A stretch of 64,000 nt of DNA from JAPKZH01 sp963715635. Its GTDB lineage: Bacteria > Acidobacteriota > Aminicenantia > Aminicenantales > UBA4085. Under the pieces are notes generated by a model that was not told where the DNA came from, made no database searches, and saw only the letters and a program-made list of their open reading frames with translations. The position numbers and the translations under genes are program-made. Below are positions 51,177 through 60,588 of the stretch, piece after piece. The stretch spans positions 1,488,001 to 1,552,000 of the forward strand of contig OY970261.1 of assembly GCA_963715635.1 (NCBI GenBank), in the 5' to 3' direction. Each line of letters begins with the position of its first letter. Positions within the stretch are counted from its first letter, which is position 1.

Positions 51177-52952
51177 ATGGCGACACCGATGGAGCGATGG
51201 GTAGAAGAGCAAGCCCGTCTGACCCAGCCCACGCGGATCTACTGGTGCGACGGCTCTGAGGGCGAAGCCCGCCGCTTGATCGAAATGGGGATGAAGGAAG
51301 AAAATATCGGCCAGTACAGCATTTTTCAGGAGCTAAACCATAAATCCTGGCCCAAATCGTACCTCCACAGGAGCCATCCGACCGACGTGGCCCGCACCGA
51401 GCACCTGACTTTTGTCTGCCAGAAAGACCGGGAAACGGCTGGCCCGAATAACAACTGGATGTCACCCCGGGACGCCAAAGAGCTGATGACGAAGCTCACC
51501 AAGGGCTGCATGCGAGGCAAGACGATGTATGTCCTGCCCTACATGATGGGCCATCCGGACTCGCCTTATGCCAAAGCCTGCGTCCAGCTCACGGATGTCT
51601 CCTATGTCGCCGTCAGCATGCGCATCATGACCCGCATGGGGAAAAAGATCGTGGACAAAATCGGAAGCAGCGAGAACTTCGTCAAAGGGCTGCACTCAGT
51701 CGGCGATTTTGACCCGAACAAGCGGTATATCATGCATTTCCCCGATGAAGACCTAGTCTGGAGCATCGGCTCGGGCTACGGCGGAAACGCCCTGCTGGGG
51801 AAAAAATGCTTTTCTCTGAGGATCGCCTCCTGCCTCGGGTTGAAGCAGGGCTGGCTGGCCGAGCATATGGTGATCATCGGGATTGAGGACATCAGAGGGA
51901 ACGTGACGTACGTGACGGCGGCCATGCCCTCGGCCTGCGGCAAGACAAACCTGGCTATGATGGAATCGGCACTCCCTGAATACAAGGTCTATACGATCGG
52001 CGACGACATTGCCTGGATGAATATCGGCCCGGACGGGCAGCTGTATGCGATCAACCCAGAATCCGGTTTTTTTGGAGTGGCACCGGGGACCTCGATGAAG
52101 ACCAACCCCAATATGATCAGGACCTTGAAAACGTCCAATTATTATCCCACGATCTTTACGAACGTAGCCCTGGACCAGGACACCAATGATCCCTGGTGGG
52201 AGGGGCTTGAGAGACCTCCGAAAAACCTCCTCGATTGGCAGGGCAAGCCATGGGATGCCACGCTGGGGACAAAGGCCGCCCATCCGAATTCTCGGTTTAC
52301 CGTGTCCCTTTACAATTGCCCGACTTTGTCCAGGCAATTCGACAACCCTCTCGGCGTCCCGATATCCGCCATTCTGCTGGGAGGGCGACGCTCGCATCTC
52401 ATCCCGCTCGTAACAGAAGCCTTTGATTGGCCTCACGGCGTTTTTATGGGGGCCCGGACGGGTTCGGAGACGACGGCTGCGGCGGCCGGCAAGGTGGGGG
52501 TGCTGCGCAGAGACCCGTTCGCCATGCTCCCCTTCTGCGGCTACAACATGGGTGACTATTTCCGCCACTGGATCAACATGGGGCGGCTCCTCACCCGGCC
52601 TCCGAAGATTTATTCCGTCAACTGGTTCCGGGTGGACGAGAACGGAAAATTCATCTGGCCGGGCTTCGGCGACAACATGCGAGTCATGAAGTGGATTGTC
52701 GACCGGGTCAATGGTCGCAGCGGCGCCAAGGAGACGGCCTTGGGCTACGTGCCCGATCTCAAGGATTTGAACCTGCAGGGTCTGAATATCCCTAACGGGA
52801 GGCTGGAAAAATTATTCGAAGTCAAGCCGGCCGAATGGCAGGACGAGGTCAAGGACATTAAAAAATTCTTGGACCAGTTCGGCCGCCATATACCCTATGA
52901 AATTTCGCAGAACTACAGCTGCCTGGCCGATCGCTTGCGTCAGAACCGGTAG
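51177..52952 (+). CDS. pckG: Phosphoenolpyruvate carboxykinase (GTP)
   Basis: Converts oxaloacetate and GTP to PEP, CO2 and GDP; it can run in either direction. I start at ATG 51177 (591 residues), which begins MATPMERWVEEQARL as in the family; the frame is open back to 51009 but the promoter lies there. Diagnostic motifs are the reactive-Cys P-loop PSACGKTNLAM, the metal-site GDDIAWM, and FGVAPGTS, with a GGRRSHLIPLV segment. Malic enzyme at 61.3 kb acts on the same PEP/pyruvate/malate node. Confidence 0.96.
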   Translation: MATPMERWVEEQARLTQPTRIYWCDGSEGEARRLIEMGMKEENIGQYSIFQELNHKSWPKSYLHRSHPTDVARTEHLTFVCQKDRETAGPNNNWMSPRDAKELMTKLTKGCMRGKTMYVLPYMMGHPDSPYAKACVQLTDVSYVAVSMRIMTRMGKKIVDKIGSSENFVKGLHSVGDFDPNKRYIMHFPDEDLVWSIGSGYGGNALLGKKCFSLRIASCLGLKQGWLAEHMVIIGIEDIRGNVTYVTAAMPSACGKTNLAMMESALPEYKVYTIGDDIAWMNIGPDGQLYAINPESGFFGVAPGTSMKTNPNMIRTLKTSNYYPTIFTNVALDQDTNDPWWEGLERPPKNLLDWQGKPWDATLGTKAAHPNSRFTVSLYNCPTLSRQFDNPLGVPISAILLGGRRSHLIPLVTEAFDWPHGVFMGARTGSETTAAAAGKVGVLRRDPFAMLPFCGYNMGDYFRHWINMGRLLTRPPKIYSVNWFRVDENGKFIWPGFGDNMRVMKWIVDRVNGRSGAKETALGYVPDLKDLNLQGLNIPNGRLEKLFEVKPAEWQDEVKDIKKFLDQFGRHIPYEISQNYSCLADRLRQNR

Positions 52953-53704
52953 CCGGCCTGTTTGGCGACTTTCCGGTAGTCTTCCCCCCAGATTTCAACC
53001 ACTTTGCACATCTCATAGATCCGGGATCTAAGGCGGATCCCGATGCGGTCCAGCAGCGTGTCATCGCCTTTTTTGAAGAAATCACTTTTTTTGAAATAGG
53101 ACTGCCGGGTGTCTTCCTCGTCCCCGCTGTCTAGATAATTGGATGTGAATATGGTCAATTTTTTATGATTGTAGCGATGGTTGATGATATAAAAAATCGT
53201 CTCTTCCACCCAGGCCGAGGACCGCTTGGCGCCCAGCTCGTCCAGCACAAGGACTTCGTTCTCGAAGACCGGCGCCAAGACATCCGATTCGGAGACGACC
53301 GAGTCCGGCGTGTATGTGTTCTGGATGTCTCGGATTAACTCGCGGAAATCATAGAATGAACAGGGAATCCCCTTTTTCTGGAGGAGCTCGCGGATGATGG
53401 CCACGGCCAAGTGGGTCTTCCCCACCCCGCAGGGCCCGATCAAGAGAAGTCCGATCTCTTGGGCGGGATAATTTTTCACAAATTGTTTGGAAATTTTCAG
53501 GGCATCCCGGTGCGAATCGTTATGGACCTCAAAATTGTCCAACGAGCAATTCTGGTACCGTCGCGGGATGTTCGCCTTCTCCAGGAGAATTTGTCCTTGT
53601 TTGTCAAGGACGCACTTGCATCGTTTAGCTATCGCCGCCGCTCCTTGGGGTTCCTCCAGAACCCAGCCCGTGCCGCCGCATACCGGACAATCTTGCTCGG
53701 CCAT
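52940..53704 (-). CDS. DnaC/DnaI-like AAA+ ATPase (helicase-loader type)
   Basis: 254 residues. An N-terminal zinc-like cluster CPVCGGTG...CKC is followed by an AAA+ core with Walker A GPCGVGKTH, Walker B VLVLDELGAK and sensor segment TIFTSNY. This matches the DnaC/IstB family that loads DnaB helicase. No transposase gene is nearby, which argues against IstB. Its ATG overlaps the sigma-factor stop, so it is the last gene of the dnaK-dnaJ-hspR transcript, and its 3' end overlaps pckG by 13 bases. Confidence 0.87.
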   Translation of the reverse strand: MAEQDCPVCGGTGWVLEEPQGAAAIAKRCKCVLDKQGQILLEKANIPRRYQNCSLDNFEVHNDSHRDALKISKQFVKNYPAQEIGLLLIGPCGVGKTHLAVAIIRELLQKKGIPCSFYDFRELIRDIQNTYTPDSVVSESDVLAPVFENEVLVLDELGAKRSSAWVEETIFYIINHRYNHKKLTIFTSNYLDSGDEEDTRQSYFKKSDFFKKGDDTLLDRIGIRLRSRIYEMCKVVEIWGEDYRKVAKQAGYRF

Positions 53705-54546
53705 CAGTTTAAATATCCTCTGAGCTGCTGGAGCTTATGCGACCGGGACAGCGTTCTCATCGCCTTTTGCTCGATCTGCCGGATCCTCTCCCGGGTCAGA
53801 TGAAGCTGGTCGCCGATCTCCTGCAGCGTTCGAGGCTGGTCGTCGTCCAGCCCGAACCTCAATTTTAACACAACAGCCTCTTTCTCATCCAACTCGCCCA
53901 GCATTTCACGGATTTCGTGTTGAATAGAGGCCTTAATGATTTGGTATTCCACGGAGGGATTGATTTCGTCGCTGATCTTTTCCTCCATGTCCATGTCGTC
54001 ATCGTTGAAACGGTCGCTCAGGGAGACTTCGCGCTCTTCAAGCATTTCCAGGTCTTCCACGTCTTCGACCGAGATCCCCATGCTCCGGGCGATCTCCTCA
54101 CGCGAGGGGTCCTTCCCCAGCCCGGCTTTGAGTTGGGCTATCTTCTTTTTCATCTGCAAAACTTGGTCCGAGAGCTTCTGGGGGATATGGTAGATTCTTG
54201 AGTATTGGGTCAGGGCATGGATGATCGCCTGCCGGATCCACCAGACCGCGTAGGAGATGAACTTGACGTTGCGACGGGGGTCGAAGCGCTTGGCGGCTTC
54301 AATCAAGCCCAGGTTGCCCTCGTTAATTAGGTCGAGCAGCCCCAAACCCATTCCCTGATATTTCTTGACATAGGACACGACAAAACGCAGGTTGGCCTCG
54401 ATGAGCTTCTCGAGGCATTCCTTGTCTCCTTCGTGGATGCGCTCGCCGAGGTGTTTTTCCTCGTCCTCCGAATACATGGGAAACTTGGAGATCTGTTCGA
54501 GATAAAGGCGCAGATTCCTGGATTCAAGGTAATCCTGATATTCCAT
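53704..54546 (-). CDS. Sigma-70 family RNA polymerase sigma factor (short RpoD/SigA type)
   Basis: 280 residues. It lacks region 1.1 and starts in 1.2 (LRLYLEQISKFPMYSEDEE), then region 2 (LIEANLRFVVSYVKKYQGMGLGLLDLINEG, RFDPRRNVKFISYAVWWIRQAI), region 3, and region 4 with GLDDDQPRTLQEIG and LTRERIRQIEQKAMRTL. Length and lack of 1.1 suggest a group 2, RpoS/RpoD-like alternative factor. It lies three bases after hspR, in the heat-shock operon, which suggests stress-linked production. Confidence 0.9.
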   Translation of the reverse strand: MEYQDYLESRNLRLYLEQISKFPMYSEDEEKHLGERIHEGDKECLEKLIEANLRFVVSYVKKYQGMGLGLLDLINEGNLGLIEAAKRFDPRRNVKFISYAVWWIRQAIIHALTQYSRIYHIPQKLSDQVLQMKKKIAQLKAGLGKDPSREEIARSMGISVEDVEDLEMLEEREVSLSDRFNDDDMDMEEKISDEINPSVEYQIIKASIQHEIREMLGELDEKEAVVLKLRFGLDDDQPRTLQEIGDQLHLTRERIRQIEQKAMRTLSRSHKLQQLRGYLN

Positions 54547-54549
54547 GGT

Positions 54550-54957
54550 CTAGGTGTCTTTTTTTTCGAACTTGACGATTTTCCTGTGGCCGATCGGCAC
54601 CAGGCTGTTCCGTTTATTCTCGAATTCCTCCTCTCGCCCCGAGACAAATTCCTGTTTGACATATTCGAGAAACTCATTCACCCCGGCCTCGATCTGCTGG
54701 ATCTTTTGTCTCATATTGAGGATCACTTCCACCCCGGCCAGGTTAACGCCCAGGTCGCGGATCAGGTTCAAGATAAGCTCGAGCTGCTTGAGGTCGTCAT
54801 CGGTATACAGGCGTGTGTTTCCTTCGCTTCGCGAAGGCGTCAAAAGGCCCTCCCGCTCGTACAAGCGGAGCGTCTGAGGGTGGATGCTATAGTGCTTGGA
54901 GACGCTGCTGATATGGTAATAACTTTTAGCCTGGGTGGCCTCTTTTTTTCTTCTCAT
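54550..54957 (-). CDS. hspR: HspR, MerR-family heat-shock repressor
   Basis: 135 residues. The MerR winged helix is YYHISSVSKHYSIHPQTLRLYEREGLLTP, shown here only by its landmarks HPQTLRLYEREGL and GNTRLYTDDDL; a short coiled coil follows. HspR represses dnaK operons by binding HAIR elements (CTTGAGT-N7-ACTCAAG), with DnaK as co-repressor in Streptomyces. One base separates it from dnaJ. The HAIR-like site in front of dnaK supports autoregulation. Confidence 0.92.
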   Translation of the reverse strand: MRRKKEATQAKSYYHISSVSKHYSIHPQTLRLYEREGLLTPSRSEGNTRLYTDDDLKQLELILNLIRDLGVNLAGVEVILNMRQKIQQIEAGVNEFLEYVKQEFVSGREEEFENKRNSLVPIGHRKIVKFEKKDT

Positions 54958-54958
54958 G

Positions 54959-56068
54959 TCAGTGGACTCCCATGTCGGTCCTGGGATTCTCCCCGGCGAT
55001 TTTTTCCAGCTCTTTCATCAGCTCGCGGACTCTTTGATCGGCAAACGGCGGAGGAACGATCGTGACTTCCACGAATTCATCACCTTTCGCCCGCCGGCCC
55101 GACATAGGCACGCCTTTCTCCCGGAGCCTGAACTTCTGTCCCGATTTCGTTCCCGGCGGGATCTTGATCGTCGAGGCTCCTTCGAGCGTCGGCACCTCGA
55201 TCTTGGCTCCCAGAGTGGCTTCGGGCACCGTGATCGGCACTTTCACATAGATATTCGAGCCTTCCCGTTTGAACAGGGGGTGCGGCGTGACCTCGATCGT
55301 GATATAGAGATCTCCCGGAGGCCCCCCGTTTCTCCCCGCGTTTCCTTTTTCCGGAATCCGGACTTTGGACCCGGTATCAACGCCGCCGGGGATTCTGACA
55401 TTGATCAATTCCGTCTTTTGGATCAAGCCTTGGCCGCTGCAGCTTGGGCAGTCCTCTCCAGCAGCCGCTCCGCTGCCTCCGCAGGCAGGGCAGGCCGAAG
55501 AAAACTTCATAAATCCCTTTTGCATGATAGCCCGGCCGCTTCCCCCGCAGCTCGGGCAGGTCCTTTGTCGCCCGCCCGTCGCTGACCCTAACCCCTGGCA
55601 GCTCGAACAGCCAACCATCCGGGTAAGCCGAATCTTGGTTTGGAGGCCGCGGATGGCATCCTCAAAGCCGACCTTCATAGTGTAGATCAGATCCTCACCG
55701 CGCTCCGGCTGGATCCGGGTCTGGGACGCCGCTCCCCCGCCGCCGAAGATGCTGTCAAAAAAATCCCGGAACGAGGAGGTGCCGGACCCTGAAAAATCGA
55801 AGCCTTCAAAACCAGACGCAGAGGGCCCCTGTTGACCGCCGGAAGGAATATCCCCAGCAAAGCCGAACTGGTCGTATTGACTCTTTTTCTTGGGATCGCT
55901 GAGGACGGAGTAGGCTTCTTGGATTTCCTTAAACTTGGCTTCCGCCGACTTATCGCCGGGATTGAGGTCCGGGTGATATTTGCGGGCTAGCTTGCGGTAG
56001 GCCTTTTTGATGTCTATAGCGCTGGACCGGCGGTCCACACCCAGGATCTTATAATAATCTTTCTCCAT
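54959..56068 (-). CDS. dnaJ: Type I DnaJ (hspR operon copy)
   Basis: 369 residues. The J domain has HPD in YHPDLNPGD, a Gly/Phe linker follows, then four zinc motifs CSSCQGLG, CPSCGGSG, CPACGGSG and CPSCSGQG, and the beta C-terminal domains. It is more compact in the G/F part than the 23-24 kb copy. It lies 46 bases after dnaK and one base before hspR. Confidence 0.94.
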   Translation of the reverse strand: MEKDYYKILGVDRRSSAIDIKKAYRKLARKYHPDLNPGDKSAEAKFKEIQEAYSVLSDPKKKSQYDQFGFAGDIPSGGQQGPSASGFEGFDFSGSGTSSFRDFFDSIFGGGGAASQTRIQPERGEDLIYTMKVGFEDAIRGLQTKIRLTRMVGCSSCQGLGSATGGRQRTCPSCGGSGRAIMQKGFMKFSSACPACGGSGAAAGEDCPSCSGQGLIQKTELINVRIPGGVDTGSKVRIPEKGNAGRNGGPPGDLYITIEVTPHPLFKREGSNIYVKVPITVPEATLGAKIEVPTLEGASTIKIPPGTKSGQKFRLREKGVPMSGRRAKGDEFVEVTIVPPPFADQRVRELMKELEKIAGENPRTDMGVH

Positions 56069-56114
56069 CTCCGTTCTCTCCTATCATTTGCAGGAGAAGG
56101 TCGGAAAGAAAGTT

Positions 56115-58043
56115 TCAATTTTTCTTATCTTCGTCAACGACTTCGGCGTCAATGACGTCTCCCTCGTCCGGGCCCTTCGAACCGCCGCCAGCCTTGGTTT
56201 GCGAATGAGGCTGCTGTTGGTTGTCCTGCGGGGCTTGCTGTTGTCCCGCCTGCTGATACATCATCTCGGTCAGCTTGTGCGAAGCGCGGGTGAGGGATTC
56301 GACGGCCTGCTTAATCCGGTCCAGGTTTTCGCTGGCGAGGGCATTCTTTGTGTTTTCGATTTCTGTCCGGATGCGGTCGGCTTCCTGATCGGGAATGCGG
56401 TCCTTGTTCTCCCGGAGCAGTTTTTCCAGGCTGTAGATGAGCTGGTCGCCCTGGTTCTTGGCATCGATGACTTCGCGTCTTTTCTTGTCCTCGGCGGCGT
56501 GGGCGTCTGCGTCCTTCACCATCCGATCGATCTCTTTGTCGTCCAAACCGCTATGGCCGGTGATCGTGATGGCCTGAAGTTTTCCTGTCCCCATATCTTT
56601 GGCAGAAACGTGAAGAATGCCGTTGGCATCAATGTCGAACGTCACTTCGATTTTCGGCACGCCGCGCATTGCCGGCGGGATACCGTCCAAATGAAACCGT
56701 CCTAGCGTGCGGTTGTTCGAGGCCATCTCGCGTTCGCCCTGTAGGATGTGGATTTCTACGCTCGGCTGGTTATCCGAAGCGGTGGAGAAGATCTCCGTTT
56801 TTTTGGTCGGGATGGTCGTGTTGCGAACGATCATCTTGGTGAATACCCCTCCCAGGGTTTCAATCCCCAGAGTCAGGGGCGTGACATCGAGGAGCAGAAC
56901 ATCCTTGACGTCGCCGGCCAGCACGGCACCCTGAATGGCGGCACCGACAGCGACCACTTCGTCAGGGTTCACGCTTTTATTGGGTTCTTTGGCGAATAAA
57001 TCCCGGACAAGCTGCTGGATCCGCGGCATACGGGTCTGGCCTCCGACCAGGACCACTTCATGAATGTCCTCGGACTTCAAATTGGCGTCGGCCAGCGCCT
57101 GGCGGCAAGGAGAGACCGACCGTTGAATAAGATCCTCGATGAGCTGTTCCAACTTGGCGCGCGACATTTTCATCAGCAGGTGCTTCGGGCCCGAGGCATC
57201 CGCGGTGATAAAGGGCAGGTTGATCTCGGTCTCTATAGTCGTGGAGAGCTCTATTTTGGCCTTCTCGGCAGCCTCTTTGAGCCGTTGCAGGGCCATTTTG
57301 TCCTTGGCCAGGTCGATCCCCGACTCTTTCTTGAACTCGGAGACAATCCAGTCTTGGACACGCTGGTCGATATCATCACCGCCCAAGTGGGTGTCGCCAT
57401 TGGTCGATTTGACCTCGACGACGCCCTCGCCGACTTCCAGGATCGAAATATCGAAGGTTCCACCGCCGAAATCGTAGACGGCGATAACTTGGTCCTTTTT
57501 CTTGTCCATACCGTAGGCCAGCGCGGCCGCTGTCGGCTCGTTGATGATCCGGACGACATCCAGGCCGGCGATGGTTCCGGCGTCCTTGGTCGCTTTTCTC
57601 TGGCTGTCGTTAAAATAGGCCGGCACTGTGATAACCGCTTTTTCAACCTTTTCTCCGAGGTAATCTTCAGCGGACTTTTTCAACTTCTGAAGAATCAAGG
57701 CCGAAATTTCGGGGGGGGAATATTTTTTGCCGAAGACTTCGACGCGCACGTCGCCGTTCGATGCTTCGGTGACCTTGAATGGCACCTGCTTGATCTCGGT
57801 GGGAACCTCGTGATATCGGCGTCCCATGAATCGTTTTATCGAATAAACGGTGTTTTCGGGATTGGTCACTCTTTGTCTTTTGGCGACTTGGCCGACTAAC
57901 CGCTCTCCTTTTTGCGTAAAAGCAACTACGGAGGGGGTTGTCCTGCCTCCTTCTTCGTTGGAAATGACAACGGGGTTATCGCCTTCCATGACCGCCACAA
58001 CAGAGTTCGTTGTGCCTAAGTCTATTCCGATTGTTTTTGGCAT
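56115..58043 (-). CDS. dnaK: Full-length DnaK (Hsp70)
   Basis: Main Hsp70 candidate, 642 residues. It has IDLGTTNSVVAVM, DFGGGTFDISILE, VGGQTRMPRIQQLV, the linker LLLDVTPLTLGIE and a complete helical lid ending in a Gln/Gly-rich tail and DAEVVDEDKKN, the EEVD-like end for co-chaperone contact. AGGAGG lies eight bases before the ATG. It leads dnaK-dnaJ-hspR-sigma-dnaC-like. A shorter paralogue lies at 24.2-25.8 kb. Confidence 0.97.
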   Translation of the reverse strand: MPKTIGIDLGTTNSVVAVMEGDNPVVISNEEGGRTTPSVVAFTQKGERLVGQVAKRQRVTNPENTVYSIKRFMGRRYHEVPTEIKQVPFKVTEASNGDVRVEVFGKKYSPPEISALILQKLKKSAEDYLGEKVEKAVITVPAYFNDSQRKATKDAGTIAGLDVVRIINEPTAAALAYGMDKKKDQVIAVYDFGGGTFDISILEVGEGVVEVKSTNGDTHLGGDDIDQRVQDWIVSEFKKESGIDLAKDKMALQRLKEAAEKAKIELSTTIETEINLPFITADASGPKHLLMKMSRAKLEQLIEDLIQRSVSPCRQALADANLKSEDIHEVVLVGGQTRMPRIQQLVRDLFAKEPNKSVNPDEVVAVGAAIQGAVLAGDVKDVLLLDVTPLTLGIETLGGVFTKMIVRNTTIPTKKTEIFSTASDNQPSVEIHILQGEREMASNNRTLGRFHLDGIPPAMRGVPKIEVTFDIDANGILHVSAKDMGTGKLQAITITGHSGLDDKEIDRMVKDADAHAAEDKKRREVIDAKNQGDQLIYSLEKLLRENKDRIPDQEADRIRTEIENTKNALASENLDRIKQAVESLTRASHKLTEMMYQQAGQQQAPQDNQQQPHSQTKAGGGSKGPDEGDVIDAEVVDEDKKN

Positions 58044-58073
58044 ATTATAAACCTCCTAATTTAGTATGTTATT

Positions 58074-58103
58074 AATATAAAATATGAGTATTTATTTGTC
58101 AAG
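58074..58103 (-). promoter_or_regulatory. dnaK promoter overlapped by a HAIR-like operator
   Basis: Minus strand TTGACA, 17 bases, TATATT. The imperfect inverted element CTTGACA-N7-ACTCATA (58083-58103) covers the -35 box and resembles HAIR, with five of seven matches in each arm. The flank 58104-58167 is very AT-rich with no other structure that I can name. Confidence 0.68.
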
Positions 58104-58167
58104 TATTATTTTATATATTTTTTAGTATTTAATTACTTTATTATGTGTTAATTAATAAAATTTTAAA

Positions 58168-58797
58168 TTATTTTTTTGCCCGATATATTATACAGCTCTG
58201 CCCCTCCAGGAAGGACCAGTAGAGCCCTTTTGCTTCCTTATAATTGGCCATGACCAGTTCGATCTCAGCAAAGCGCTCTTTCCTCATCGAAAACCAGAGC
58301 GCCTTCAAGGGTAATAAAGTCAATCGCCCTATAGAAGTTCCAATGTTTCCCAGGAAAGGGAAGAATTTTCTTGCTCGGGGCCGGATGGATATATAGATTC
58401 CATCCGGGAACGTCAATCTGTAACGGGATGGCATTTCTTTTAATTCTAAGACTTCCAAGTCGACATCCCCTTGGGCTTCTTTACCTGGCACAATGTTTTT
58501 TCTCTTCGGGGGGAACCAAGCGCTTTTTTTTAAAAGCACAAAAGCTTTGATCGGAACGTATTGTCCCCAGAACCTGGCTTTTCGAATCTCCCATTTTTTT
58601 AGAATGATCCCCCTGGATTTTAAGCTGATGGATTTTTCAGAGAAGTCCATGATGAGATAAGACGTCGAGGTTTTTGCCAAAGCCAGCTCGGCTTCCAACA
58701 GTTTGTTCTGTTCAAAGGCTTTCGTTTTTTCGTCCGCTGCCGCGGCGGCCGTCAGCCAGGACAGCAATATTACGATCCAAGCGATTTTGTTCCGCAT
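58168..58797 (-). CDS. Hypothetical exported protein next to L,D-transpeptidases
   Basis: 209 residues. I start at ATG 58797, where a signal peptide begins (hydrophobic about 6-20, then AAAAADE); the frame is open farther upstream inside the next gene. After a short helical part, beta strands alternate (SYLIMDFSEKSISLKSRGIIL). The SYLIMDFSEKSISL segment resembles the start of YkuD domains, but the His/Cys catalytic motif is missing, so it may be a degenerate relative or partner of the two L,D-transpeptidases. Confidence 0.68.
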   Translation of the reverse strand: MRNKIAWIVILLSWLTAAAAADEKTKAFEQNKLLEAELALAKTSTSYLIMDFSEKSISLKSRGIILKKWEIRKARFWGQYVPIKAFVLLKKSAWFPPKRKNIVPGKEAQGDVDLEVLELKEMPSRYRLTFPDGIYISIRPRARKFFPFLGNIGTSIGRLTLLPLKALWFSMRKERFAEIELVMANYKEAKGLYWSFLEGQSCIIYRAKK

Positions 58798-58799
58798 GT

Positions 58800-59447
58800 T
58801 TAAAAGATGTATATTCTCGTCCCCAAGCCGGCCTTTTGAAAGATCGCTTTCAAATCGGCATCGCCGACGCGTATACACCCGTGTGTGACATTGCGGCCCA
58901 GCAGCCTAGTATAAAGAGTGCCATGGATGAAAAAGCCGTTTCCGAAACCGAGCGCGAAATCACCCAGGGAGTCCTGATCGATCCGGTCGTTGAAATTCTT
59001 CGGGACCTTATCCCCTTCCTCGATGAATGCCCAGTCCGGCTTGATCCATGTGGGATCGACAAGCTTGGACTGCACGGAAAATTCACCGCGGGGAGTGTCA
59101 AACAACCACTTTCTTTTCCCCCCCGGCTCTTCCAGGATCTCCCCCGAGCCGCAGGACACGACGGCCTCGCGAAGGACCTTTGTGCCTTGTTTGAGATAGA
59201 GGCGGTTTTCCGCCGTATCCACAAGGATATACGAACTATACGGAGAATAGCTCTTCAACCGCTCCGCCAGCTGGCCGTTTTTAGCCTGCAACACCCCAAG
59301 ACCTTGTTCACCGGCAACTTTTTCCATCCCGTCGGAGGCGTTCCCGGCTTGGCGAAAAATAAGGACGCTGTATCCGGCAATCTCTAAACAAGCCCAGACA
59401 ATGGCCAGCCCCAGCAGGGCCCTGAAAACAACCTTTTTTTTAGTCAT
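58800..59447 (-). CDS. L,D-transpeptidase (YkuD), membrane-anchored
   Basis: Forms 3-3 peptidoglycan cross-links or attaches proteins to peptidoglycan. 215 residues with an N-terminal membrane or signal helix (about 8-28) and a YkuD domain with YILVDTAENRLYL, the catalytic motif HGT...VTHGCIRVGD with Cys in HGCIR. It ends two bases before the neighbouring signal-peptide gene and overlaps the second transpeptidase gene by eight bases. Confidence 0.9.
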   Translation of the reverse strand: MTKKKVVFRALLGLAIVWACLEIAGYSVLIFRQAGNASDGMEKVAGEQGLGVLQAKNGQLAERLKSYSPYSSYILVDTAENRLYLKQGTKVLREAVVSCGSGEILEEPGGKRKWLFDTPRGEFSVQSKLVDPTWIKPDWAFIEEGDKVPKNFNDRIDQDSLGDFALGFGNGFFIHGTLYTRLLGRNVTHGCIRVGDADLKAIFQKAGLGTRIYIF

Positions 59448-60552
59448 TTTTACGAAGCTTTTTAATTTCGGCCAGTATAGAGTTTTCTATGGAGAGGGCT
59501 CCGACGATGGTCACCGGCGTCCCAGTTCCGGCCAGCCGATAGACTTCGTCCATGTCCTTGTCTTCCAGTCCCACGCATCCCTTGGTCAGGCTGTCCTTGC
59601 CGCCGCCATGGATTTCGATCGAACCCCCGATCCCGACCTCGGACGGCACTAGGCCGTTCTTTTTGGCCGCAGCGAACGCTCTTTTATCCTCTTCATTTGG
59701 ATAATTGATCAAGAGGGCCTTATAAAAAGGGCTGCTGGGGATCTTTCTAATGACAAGATAACGACCTTCGGGAGTGGCATCGTCTCCGGAATAGAGTTTG
59801 TCGGAAAGCCCGTACTTGCCGAGCCCGATCTCATAGCTGGCCACGGCGGCGCCTTTATTATAAAGGACGAGCCTCCGTTCCAGCTTATTGACAACGATGA
59901 CGACAATGCCCTTTTTTTGAGATTCGGCGATGGTTTTGTCCACCCAGCGATTCCATTTTTCCAATTGGCCTTTTTCCAGATAGCGGCTCAAAATCGAAAA
60001 GATTGCTTCCTCCGCTTGCTCGATATAAAGACTACAATTTTGAAGCTTCTCTCGAACAGACTCCAATTGCTCTTTTCTGATTAGGAGGTCCGCCTCGGCC
60101 AGCTTGATTTCGGCTTGAGACAGGTTTTTTCTGACATCGCCGCTTTCGTTGAAATATTGGGTCATGTTTTTCAAGCGGTCTATCCGTCTTTTCAGGGGGA
60201 GCATCCGTTCTGCGACGTTTCGTGATGCGGCCACTTTTTGCTCTCGAGCTTCGCGGAGAAGGTCGGCTCCCTTTTTCAGGAGGTCGCGCAATTCTGATTG
60301 AAGGGGACCGTAGTTCCTGAACCAACCCCATTTGGCCTTTTCCCGGGCCAAATTCCCCCTGGCCGCTTTCAGGCCGGCCTGAAACCGCGCGTAGTTTTCG
60401 CCGCCATAGATAAAGCCACCCGCCCCCCGGAGAGTCTGTTCCAGAGTTTCAGCCTCGGCGACCTCTGGGGGGACCGGCGGGGTTTTACAGGACTCAAAAA
60501 AAAGAATGAGTGCGAGAAGTAAAAGCTGTCCCTGCTTCGTCGGTTTCTTCAA
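59440..60552 (-). CDS. L,D-transpeptidase lipoprotein with helical stalk
   Basis: 370 residues. A lipobox FESC follows a hydrophobic signal, then about 180 residues of charged helix, and a YkuD domain from about 215 with VVIVVNKLERRLVLY, IEIHGGG and the catalytic TKGCVGL (Cys in KGC). The helical stalk would hold the enzyme away from the membrane. It overlaps the next transpeptidase gene by eight bases and lies 36 bases after a helical lipoprotein. Confidence 0.88.
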   Translation of the reverse strand: MKKPTKQGQLLLLALILFFESCKTPPVPPEVAEAETLEQTLRGAGGFIYGGENYARFQAGLKAARGNLAREKAKWGWFRNYGPLQSELRDLLKKGADLLREAREQKVAASRNVAERMLPLKRRIDRLKNMTQYFNESGDVRKNLSQAEIKLAEADLLIRKEQLESVREKLQNCSLYIEQAEEAIFSILSRYLEKGQLEKWNRWVDKTIAESQKKGIVVIVVNKLERRLVLYNKGAAVASYEIGLGKYGLSDKLYSGDDATPEGRYLVIRKIPSSPFYKALLINYPNEEDKRAFAAAKKNGLVPSEVGIGGSIEIHGGGKDSLTKGCVGLEDKDMDEVYRLAGTGTPVTIVGALSIENSILAEIKKLRKND

Positions 60553-60588
60553 TACGACGATCTACCAATAACAAAATTCGGGCGCGGC

